Shown here: piece by piece, positions 56,752 to 64,000 of the stretch
Layout of the letters: each line of letters opens with the position of its first letter
How positions within the stretch are numbered: the first letter of the stretch is position 1
From: an uncultured Nesterenkonia sp.
Lineage (GTDB): Bacteria; Actinomycetota; Actinomycetes; Actinomycetales; Micrococcaceae
DNA: 64,000 nt
Direction of reading: 5' to 3'
Assembly: GCA_947494195.1 (NCBI GenBank)
Contig: CANLUC010000006.1
Span: forward strand, 32,380 to 96,379
The notes under the pieces: model-generated
Told to the model about the DNA's origin: nothing
Databases searched by the model: none
What the model saw: the letters and a program-made list of their open reading frames with translations, nothing else
Translations under genes and position numbers: made by a program

Positions 56752-58011
56752 TTAACCCTGGCCGGTGACGGTGAGCCCGATCAGGGCCACGTTGAGCGCC
56801 ACGATGAGGAAAACCACCATCCAGGTGACCACCTGCAGCAGGAAGCGATTGGTAAAGGTGCCCATCAGTTCGCGATCGCTACTTAGCTTGACGAGCGGGA
56901 TCAGAGCGAAAGGGATCCCGATGCTCAAGACCACCTGAGACAGTACCAGCGCCCAGGTCGGTTCCACCCCGGCCGCGATAACGACCAGTGCGGGGATCAG
57001 TGTGATGGCACGCCTGGTGGTCTGCGGGATGTGACGGTGTAACAGGCCCCCCATGATGGTGGAGCCTGCGTAGCAGCCCACTGAGGTCGAGGCCAGGCCT
57101 GAGGCCAGAAGCCCGATCCCGAACCCCACCCCGATCACCGGGCCCAAGGCGGCGGTGATCGCCGTGTGCGCCCCCTCGATGCTGTCGGTACCTGGCACTC
57201 CGGCCAGGCTCGAGGCGGCCAGCAGTAGCATCGCGATGTTCACCGAACCGGCCACCAGCAGCGACAGCACCACATCCCACCGAGTCGCTACCAATAGCCT
57301 CGGCAGTGCCGCCGTCGGCGGGGGTCGGCCGTGGCGATCCCGCGCCAAGGAGGAATGGGCGTAGATGGCGTGCGGCATGACAGTGGCTCCCAGCATGCTC
57401 GCGGCCAGCAGCACCGTCTGGGCACCTTCGAAGCGCGGCGCCACCCCTGCGGCGGCTTCGGACCAGGAAACCGAGCCGAAGAACAGCCCCGAAACGAAAC
57501 CGATGGTGATGATTACCAGCAATCCGACCACGACGAACTCGAAAGGTCGCTGCCCGCGCCTGGATTGGATCACCAACAGCAGCATGGACGCCACTCCGAC
57601 GATCAGCCCGCCGGCCAGCAAGGGGATGCCGAAAAGGATATGCAGGGCGATCGCCCCTCCGAGCACTTCGGCTAAGTCGGTGGCCGCGGCTACCAACTCG
57701 GCCTGCACCCAATAGGCCAGCCGGCGGCGTCGTGGCAGCCGCCGACCTAGAAGCTCGGGCAGTGAGGCGCCTGTGACCAGTCCGAGTTTGGCTGAGAGGT
57801 ACTGCACGAGAACTGCCATGAGGTTGGCCGCCACGAGAACCCACACCAGCAAGTACCCATACTGGGCGCCGGCGGTCAGGTTCACTGCGACGTTGCCGGG
57901 ATCCACGTAGGCAACTGCGGCCACGAAGGCCGGCCCCAACAGCCATGGCAGCGGCTGACGGCGGACCCATTCCTCGCTAGGGGAGACCGTTTCGGCCCGC
58001 CCGGTGTTCAC
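56752..58011 (-). CDS. mntH: Nramp family Mn2+/Fe2+ transporter
   Basis: AYVDPGNVAVNLTAGAQYGY (DPGN) and MPHAIYAHS motifs. Confidence 0.93.
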   Translation of the reverse strand: MNTGRAETVSPSEEWVRRQPLPWLLGPAFVAAVAYVDPGNVAVNLTAGAQYGYLLVWVLVAANLMAVLVQYLSAKLGLVTGASLPELLGRRLPRRRRLAYWVQAELVAAATDLAEVLGGAIALHILFGIPLLAGGLIVGVASMLLLVIQSRRGQRPFEFVVVGLLVIITIGFVSGLFFGSVSWSEAAAGVAPRFEGAQTVLLAASMLGATVMPHAIYAHSSLARDRHGRPPPTAALPRLLVATRWDVVLSLLVAGSVNIAMLLLAASSLAGVPGTDSIEGAHTAITAALGPVIGVGFGIGLLASGLASTSVGCYAGSTIMGGLLHRHIPQTTRRAITLIPALVVIAAGVEPTWALVLSQVVLSIGIPFALIPLVKLSSDRELMGTFTNRFLLQVVTWMVVFLIVALNVALIGLTVTGQG

Positions 58012-58014
58012 GAC

Positions 58015-58037
58015 ATCTCCATCATGGTCATGGAGAT
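58015..58037. promoter_or_regulatory. Candidate MntR operator upstream of mntH
   Basis: ATCTCCAT-catggtc-ATGGAGAT, perfect 8-bp arms. Confidence 0.65.
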
Positions 58038-58156
58038 TTAAGGTACACGAACTTTCAGGAGAATGGGAGCGCTGACGCGAGAGGGCGCGTTTCTATTTAG
58101 ACCTGGCGGGTTCAGGTCCTCTTGAGAACCTCTCAGGGGGACTTGGCATCGAGTCT

Positions 58157-58375
58157 TTAGTGGCGGGATGTCCGCCGTAGCTCTTCCAGGACGGGTTCAT
58201 CCAGTGCTCCCGGCGCTTGCCCGGAGCCCCGCTGTGGTGCCTCTTGACGCACCTGCGCCTCGGCATCCCGCTCACTGCGGTCCGCGCGGAAGATGGCACG
58301 CATGGCCATCCAGAAGACCAGTCCCACTCCTATGGAAGGAGCAAGAACCTCAAAATACATTAAGAAGTTGTCCAT
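58157..58375 (-). CDS. Small single-TM protein
   Basis: MDNFLMYFEVLAPSIGVGLVFWMAMRAIFRADRSERDAEAQ; RBS AGGA 5 nt before ATG. Confidence 0.55.
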   Translation of the reverse strand: MDNFLMYFEVLAPSIGVGLVFWMAMRAIFRADRSERDAEAQVRQEAPQRGSGQAPGALDEPVLEELRRTSRH

Positions 58376-59197
58376 TGTATTCCTAGCTGTACTGAATGTT
58401 TCTGCGAGAGAAGTGATTTATTTAAGATCTTCACACTTCGGTGTGGGTCTCCCGCTTAGGTGGATCTGGGGGCTTCGGCGTGTCCGCCTGAAGCTCTTGC
58501 CAGGATACGTGACTGGTAGTTGGTCGGGCTCCGGCAGCCGCGCGGCCACTGCCAGGTCGAAGTTGCTCCCCGCGTCGCGAGCATTCTCCATGGTCTCTCA
58601 GTTCAGAATTTTGCGTGCAGTTCCTTCTCCACCCAGCCCGCGACGATCTGTTCCAGGCGCTGCTGTCGATGACGCGTGAATACTGGTCACCTTGCCACGC
58701 GATGAGTACCCATTTTTGGGGAGTCGTCGACACAGGCACCGCTGATTCCTCCTGACATCCACGACTGGCCCTTGCGTCGCGGCAGTAGATGTTGTGGTCA
58801 CCGCCTGCAAGCCGGTCGGCTTGCGGGCATGCGTCCTCCAATTGAGGACTCAGTGCACGCTGAGGGATCGGCTCACGGGCAGTGGGAGGGGCCCGTGCGC
58901 TTCGAGATCGCTGACGCGTCTCTGTGATTGAGGCACCAGTGTTGGCGGTGAAAGTTGTGGCGCGTGTCGGTGCGCCCTCTAGCAATGAGTGTCCAGCGGG
59001 TATGGGCCCTCAGGTCCCACGTATTGGAGGCATGCTTTCTTGAGCCAGATTTCGGGACAGCGCTGTGCTGAAGCCTCCGATGCAGGAAGCTATCTGCGAG
59101 GCCCGTCTCAGAAACAAGGAACTGGGACGATTCTGAAAGGCCCGAGTGGAGCAGAGCCGTGGAGAATCTCACAAGAGCCCCTCTCCCAGAAGCAGCG

Positions 59198-59241
59198 GGT
59201 GTCCAACGTGAAAGCGGGTCACGTGGGAGAAACACGACACC
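59198..59241 (+). promoter_or_regulatory. Nested hairpin in the SMR gene leader
   Basis: GGTGTC-ca-ACGTGA-aagcggg-TCACGT-...-GACACC. Confidence 0.4.
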
Positions 59242-59274
59242 TGCAGAATAAGGAGTGAAAGGTAGGTACAAGAC

Positions 59275-59625
59275 ATGCTCGCTTGGATCGCCCTGGTATT
59301 CGCCGGGCTGATGGAAATCATCTACGCCGCGGCGTTGGAGAGATCAGAAACCTTCACTCGCCTGTGGCCCTCGGTTGTTTTCGTTGTTGCCGTGGCATTG
59401 AGTATGGGAGGCCTCGCCTACTCAATCCGCACCATTCCTCTTGGGACCGCTTACGCCGTCTGGGTCGGCATCGGAGCCGTGGGCACCGTGATCTACGGAA
59501 TGGTCGCGCTCGATGAGCCGGCGACCGCGCTGCGCATGGGATGCATAGCACTGATCGTCATTGGGATCGTAGGGCTGAACCTGCTTCACGTCAGCTCAAC
59601 TGGCGAACCCCACGCCGCCCTCTAA
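59275..59625 (+). CDS. Small multidrug resistance (SMR/SugE-QacE) transporter
   Basis: MLAWIALVFAGLMEIIYAAALERSETFTRLWPS...IPLGTAYAVWVGIGAVGTVIYGM. Confidence 0.9.
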   Translation: MLAWIALVFAGLMEIIYAAALERSETFTRLWPSVVFVVAVALSMGGLAYSIRTIPLGTAYAVWVGIGAVGTVIYGMVALDEPATALRMGCIALIVIGIVGLNLLHVSSTGEPHAAL

Positions 59626-59844
59626 GACCAGGCCACCTTGTAAGGCTGCGCTGACAGGACTGCCTCGAGCTCCACGGCACTGCCCTGGTGTCCACGACGT
59701 CGCAGGCCCGTTGTTGGTTCTTGACCCACAGCGGAGCAGCGTCTGTTTTCTCGCTGCGCCAGGACACATCGGCATCGGGGGCGGCCCACGTGCCCTGAAC
59801 TCGATTCCCTGAGCACAGAGCTCTCCGGGGGATATCGTGACGTG

Positions 59845-60696
59845 GTGACCTCCTCACCCACCCCGATCGATTCTTCGGCGCGGTCGTTGCCCCTGGCATT
59901 CCTCGTCGGTGCCGTCGTCGGGACCATGGGTGGGTTGATCGGGCTCGGAGGCGCAGAGTTTCGGCTGCCGCTGCTGATCGGGGTCTTCGGCTTCTTCGCT
60001 CTCCACGCGGTGATTTTGAACAAGGCCATGAGTCTGGTCGTCGTCGCGACCGCAATCCCGGCCCGGCTGATGGTCATGCCCCTGGATCAGGTCGGGCCGC
60101 ACTGGTACATCGTGGTGAACCTGCTGATCGGAACCTTCATCGGCGCATGGGTCGGGGCGACCTGGGCGACGAAGATCGCTTCACACACCCTCTACCGGGT
60201 CCTGGGTGCTCTGCTTCTCTTCATCGCGGTGCTCTTAGCTGTGACCCACCTTTGGGCCACGCCTTCCCTGGATCTGGTCATCGGTGTCCAATGGGCTGCC
60301 GGGATAGTGGCAGGGTTTGTCATCGGGATCGTGGCCGCGCTGATGGGTGTCGCGGGCGGGGAGCTGCTGATCCCCACCCTGGTTCTTCTCTACGGGATTG
60401 ATATCAGAACGGCCGGGACCCTGTCTCTGTTGGTGTCTTTGCCCACGATGCTGGTCGCGTTCGCACGATATAGCCGTGATGACAGTTTCGGGGTGCTCCG
60501 AAGACATCCGCGTTTCTTGATCGCGATGACTCTTGGCTCGATCACCGGTACCTTCATCGGCGCAGTGCTCGCCGGGGTGGTGCCTGTCTCGGTGATCGTG
60601 CCCTTGTTGGTCGCGCTTCTAGTCTTCTCCGCGTGGAAAGTCTGGAACCACAAGGAACCACCCACCCAGGCGGCCCAGAACTCGGCGCCGGCCTGA
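59845..60696 (+). CDS. TauE/SafE family sulfite exporter-like permease
   Basis: GAVVGTMGGLIGLGGAEFRLPLLI...; TATCGT-N6-GTG at 59845 (track start 59842). Confidence 0.85.
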   Translation: MTSSPTPIDSSARSLPLAFLVGAVVGTMGGLIGLGGAEFRLPLLIGVFGFFALHAVILNKAMSLVVVATAIPARLMVMPLDQVGPHWYIVVNLLIGTFIGAWVGATWATKIASHTLYRVLGALLLFIAVLLAVTHLWATPSLDLVIGVQWAAGIVAGFVIGIVAALMGVAGGELLIPTLVLLYGIDIRTAGTLSLLVSLPTMLVAFARYSRDDSFGVLRRHPRFLIAMTLGSITGTFIGAVLAGVVPVSVIVPLLVALLVFSAWKVWNHKEPPTQAAQNSAPA

Positions 60697-60750
60697 TCAT
60701 CCTCACCAGGCGCTGGCGCGACGATCCTCACCGGGCACCGGGCTTCATCC

Positions 60751-61833
60751 TTACGGCACCCTGATGGTGTGGCAGTGCTCGATGGGCACCTCCACGCTCA
60801 CCAGTTCCCCCAGGTGGCGCATGCTCTGAGCCCCGGAGCCTAACGCGTAGGCGGTGACCACCGGATCGGTGTCCAGGTGGATCTGATGCAGCGCTCCGCG
60901 TTCCTTGGTCTGGGAGACCCGGGCGGTGAACCGATTGACCACTTCTCGGGAATTAGGACCTGCACCTGCGGCGGTGAGGGTGACGTTTTCCGCCCGGACA
61001 CACACCGCCACCGACTCTCCCAGCGCGAGCCCCTCAGGGTTGTGAGTGACCAGAGACAGCCCTCCGGCTTGTACCTCGATGGTGTCCCCACGATCCGCGG
61101 TGACGTGACCGGGGAGAATGTTCTCCACCCCCACCGCCCGGGCGGCGGACACCGTGGCCGGATGGTTGAAGACCTCACCCACACCTCCGACCTGCTGCAC
61201 CGCCCCGTCCACTAGGCTCACCATCCGATCTGCTAAAGCCCAGGCCTCGGCACGGTCATGAGTGACCAACAGCGCAGGAGTCCCGGTCTCTAACAGGATC
61301 TGCCGCAGCTCCCCGCGCAGCTGATCACGGGTCGGAGCATCCAGGGCGCTGAAGGGTTCATCCAGGAGCAGCAGCTTCGGTGCACTGGCCAGCGCCCGGG
61401 CCAGTGCGACCCGCTGGGCCTCCCCACCGGAGAGGCTCCTGGTGTCCCGGCCGAGCAGATGCTCAGCCCGAGCATTCTTCAGCGCCCTCCGGAGGTGTTC
61501 CTCGCGCAGAGCCCGCGGTAGTTTCCCCATCCCGTAGACCACATTCGCGGCCACCGAAAGGTGCGGAAACAGGGCATGGTCTTGGAAGAGGTAGCCGACG
61601 CCGCGGTGTCGGACCGCAACTGTGCGCCGGCCCTCATGCCACACCTCATCTCCCAAGGCGACCCGTGACCCCTCCCCAAGGTGAACCAGACCGGCGATGC
61701 AGCGCAGCAGGGTGGTCTTCCCCGCCCCTGAGGGTCCGAACACCACAGTGACCGGTGCCTCTCGCTCCAGCGGGATGGACAGGTGTACGTCCAGGACCTG
61801 GTGGCGTATCCGGGCGCTTAGATCCTTGGCCAT
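60751..61833 (-). CDS. modC: Molybdate ABC transporter ATP-binding protein
   Basis: FGPSGAGKTTLLRCIAG, LSGGEAQRVALARAL, LLLDEPFSALD, C-terminal TOBE-like. Confidence 0.9.
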   Translation of the reverse strand: MAKDLSARIRHQVLDVHLSIPLEREAPVTVVFGPSGAGKTTLLRCIAGLVHLGEGSRVALGDEVWHEGRRTVAVRHRGVGYLFQDHALFPHLSVAANVVYGMGKLPRALREEHLRRALKNARAEHLLGRDTRSLSGGEAQRVALARALASAPKLLLLDEPFSALDAPTRDQLRGELRQILLETGTPALLVTHDRAEAWALADRMVSLVDGAVQQVGGVGEVFNHPATVSAARAVGVENILPGHVTADRGDTIEVQAGGLSLVTHNPEGLALGESVAVCVRAENVTLTAAGAGPNSREVVNRFTARVSQTKERGALHQIHLDTDPVVTAYALGSGAQSMRHLGELVSVEVPIEHCHTIRVP

Positions 61834-62492
61834 GTGGTCCGTCCCTTGCTGTTGAGCCCATAGGTCAGCCCGAGTACGACGACGGAGAAGAGCAGCAGCC
61901 ACAGGCTGGTGGTGGCTGCGGTGTCGTAGTCGAAGGCCTGGACGCTGTCGTAGATGGAGATCGCGATGGTGCGGGTCTCCCCGGGAATGTTGCCACCGAC
62001 CATGAGCACCACCCCGAACTCTCCGATGGTGTGGGCGAATGTCAGCACTGCGGCGGTTGTGATCCCGGTGCGCGAAAGCGGCAGCACCACCCGCACGATC
62101 GTGGACGCCCAGGATCGGCCCAGGACGGTGGAGGCCTCGAGCAGGCGTCGATCCACCCCGACGAAGGCGGCCACCATCGGTTGTACCGCGAAGGGCAGGC
62201 TGTAGATCACCGAGGCGATGAGCAGCCCGTTGAAGGAAAACGCCAACGGGGACCCGGTCAGCTCGGTCCACCACCGCCCGATCGGAGACTGATTGCCTAA
62301 CGCGACCAGCACGTAGAACCCCAGCACCGTGGGGGGCAGCACCAGCGGCAGCGCGACCACGGCTTCGATGAGCGCGGTCCAGCGCTGGTGTGAATACGCT
62401 AACCAGGCCGCCAGCGGCACTGCCAGGATTATGAGGATCAGCGTCGTGAGCATTGCCAGCCGGATGCTGAGCTCCACTGCGGCCCAATCCAT
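61818..62492 (-). CDS. modB: Molybdate ABC transporter permease
   Basis: PLVLPPTVLGFYVLVALG...GEFGVVLMVGGNIPGETRT. Confidence 0.92.
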   Translation of the reverse strand: MDWAAVELSIRLAMLTTLILIILAVPLAAWLAYSHQRWTALIEAVVALPLVLPPTVLGFYVLVALGNQSPIGRWWTELTGSPLAFSFNGLLIASVIYSLPFAVQPMVAAFVGVDRRLLEASTVLGRSWASTIVRVVLPLSRTGITTAAVLTFAHTIGEFGVVLMVGGNIPGETRTIAISIYDSVQAFDYDTAATTSLWLLLFSVVVLGLTYGLNSKGRTTWPRI

Positions 62493-62498
62493 TCCGGG

Positions 62499-63314
62499 TC
62501 AGTCCTGGTCTGAGGGCGGGTAGAACCCGTAGTCGGCGAGGATTGCCTGGCCCTGGTCGGCACCGAGGAACTCCACGAAGTCTTCATCCTCGCCGGTGGC
62601 ACCGTCGAGGAGCATGCCGCCCTGGCGCAGGGTCGGGAAGGAATCCAGCGGCACCTCGGTGTAGCTGCCCGCATCGGTCATCGGGGGCGAGAGCGCCAGA
62701 GAGAGGGCGACGATGCCGGCATCGGCGTTGCCGCTGAGCACGAATTCCGCGGCCTGGGCGATGTTCTCTCCTAGTACCAGCTTGTCCTGGAGCTCTTCGG
62801 TCACCCCGGCGGTGTCCATCGCGGCCTGGGCGGTCTCACCATAGGGGGCGTGTTGAGGGTTCGCGATCGCCACTGTGGCGACCTCTTCTGAGGCCAGGCC
62901 CTCGATGCCGGCCTCGACCTCTGCCGGGGAATCTTGTGGGGCCCAGACCACCAGCCGGCCTACCGCGTAGTCGAACACTGATTCCGGATCTCCGAAGCCA
63001 TCATCTGCGAGATCCTGGGCTAGCTCGATGTCCGCGGAGAGGTAGACATCGAACGGGGCGCCATTGCGGATCTGGGCTGCGAAGTTCCCGGAGGACCCAT
63101 AGGTCACCTCCACCTCGACCTCTGGGTGATCTTGGGTGAACTCTTCAATCACGTCGTCAAGGGCGAACTGCAGATCTGAGGCGGCCGCGACACGCACCGA
63201 CGAGGAAGGATCCCCTTCTTCCGCTTCGGGGGAGGTGTTCGCGCACCCGGTGAGCATCAACACCACGCCCAGACCAGCCCCAGCGATCTGACGAGGAGAG
63301 CGGCTACTGGTCAT
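62499..63314 (-). CDS. modA: Molybdate-binding protein
   Basis: SVRVAAASDLQFALDDVIEEFTQDHPEVEVEVTYGSSGNFAAQI; lipobox LTGC. Confidence 0.92.
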   Translation of the reverse strand: MTSSRSPRQIAGAGLGVVLMLTGCANTSPEAEEGDPSSSVRVAAASDLQFALDDVIEEFTQDHPEVEVEVTYGSSGNFAAQIRNGAPFDVYLSADIELAQDLADDGFGDPESVFDYAVGRLVVWAPQDSPAEVEAGIEGLASEEVATVAIANPQHAPYGETAQAAMDTAGVTEELQDKLVLGENIAQAAEFVLSGNADAGIVALSLALSPPMTDAGSYTEVPLDSFPTLRQGGMLLDGATGEDEDFVEFLGADQGQAILADYGFYPPSDQD

Positions 63315-63708
63315 CGGCAGTGCCTGCTCGCTCGATCACAGCGGTGGTGGCTTTGACTACCACGGTCGCCAGGACACCTGGTGCCAGGTGCATCTCTTCT
63401 GCAGCGTCTCGGGTCATCAATGAGGTCAACCGGAATCTGCCTGCGGTGACTTCGATCTGGGCCATGACACCATCGGTCTTCACCTCGGTGACGATGCCTT
63501 CGAGACGGTTCCGGGCAGAGACTCGTGTCCCATCAGCCCCCGGGGCAGATCGTGATTTGGCGTAGGCCGCGACCGATTCACCACTGACCCTGGTCGGCCC
63601 TGTAGTGGTTGGTTCAGCAGTCAGCGCGCCTGAACCGATCAACCGCCGCACACTGTCAGGACTGACCCCTAAGAGGTGAGCTACTTCAGAAACTCGCACC
63701 TGCGTCAT
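63304..63708 (-). CDS. Excisionase-type HTH + TOBE (molybdenum-binding) regulator
   Basis: MTQVRVSEVAHLLGVSPDSVRRLIGSGALTAE...RNRLEGIVTEVKTDGVMAQIEVTAGRFRLTSLMTRDAAEEMHLAPGVLATVVVKATTAVIER. Confidence 0.85.
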   Translation of the reverse strand: MTQVRVSEVAHLLGVSPDSVRRLIGSGALTAEPTTTGPTRVSGESVAAYAKSRSAPGADGTRVSARNRLEGIVTEVKTDGVMAQIEVTAGRFRLTSLMTRDAAEEMHLAPGVLATVVVKATTAVIERAGTADDQ

Positions 63709-63919
63709 GATGATGACTCTACCGTCGACCACGCGTCTAGAAATCGACTTTCGTGGCGCAAGTGGCGACTGCAAGGTAGAAGCTCGACGAGTAAGACGCT
63801 CACGGATTTCACGGTAGATCGGTGGTTCGCAGCGGGGTCCGCCTAGCAGTCACACGACCGCCCCTTATCGCCGCAACCCACACCAATCGTTCTAGCCGGC
63901 CTGAAAGGTGCCCGCTGAG

Positions 63920-64000
63920 GGGTCGGTGGATTCTGGCGGTCATTGCAACAGGAGGTCTTCGATCAATTCGATCGGCTTCTGAAACCCTAGTCTTTTCCGC
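63920..64000 (-). mobile_element. IS30-family element end: transposase C-terminus plus terminal inverted repeat
   Basis: Minus strand encodes RKRLGFQKPIELIEDLLLQ* (stop 63940-63942) running off the window; TGTTGCAATGACCGCCAGAATCCACC resembles IS30-type ends. Confidence 0.6.

Noticed and set aside
58432-58445. CACAC-TTCG-GTGTG hairpin as a terminator
   Set aside because: Short stem and no T-tract in the direction of any confident gene; could be chance.
58431-58985. 184-aa minus ORF as a real gene
   Set aside because: No RBS, domain or codon-usage support; region otherwise looks non-coding or decayed.
1-64000. CRISPR arrays, prophage, rRNA operon
   Set aside because: No regularly spaced repeats, phage structural genes or rRNA sequence seen when reading the window.

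Overview
This is a high-GC actinobacterial chromosome segment, probably Micrococcaceae/Nesterenkonia-like (lineage inferred from gene content and codon usage only). The left part, about 0.7-36.9 kb, is mostly core and metabolic: tRNA-Val, polyphosphate glucokinase, map, panB, glnA2-glnE, a LacI-controlled sugar locus (GH1, GH31, ABC importer), and glnA1 with a sequence-complete GlnR box. It also holds a GAF-SpoIIE phosphatase / GT2 / STAS / HATPase operon, a DEAD-box helicase and a photolyase. From about 37.0 to 44.8 kb there is a lower-GC accessory island. It contains a three-domain GT25-P-loop-GH16 fusion, a second glycosyltransferase, an RloC/PrrC-like AAA ATPase, a degenerate serine resolvase and an ABC-transporter pseudogene with three in-frame TAG codons. 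From about 45.4 to 63.7 kb there is a metal/redox region: ZIP, CmtR plus an SPC-motif P1B ATPase, CcdA-TlpA-VKOR-DsbA, CopC/CopD-CtaG, MntR/MntH, SMR, TauE and modABC. An IS30-like transposase end lies at the right edge. A recurring TAnnnT-N6/7-RTG arrangement upstream of many genes indicates pervasive leaderless transcription. No CRISPR array or prophage was seen. All family calls are from reading the protein sequence; no database search was run.
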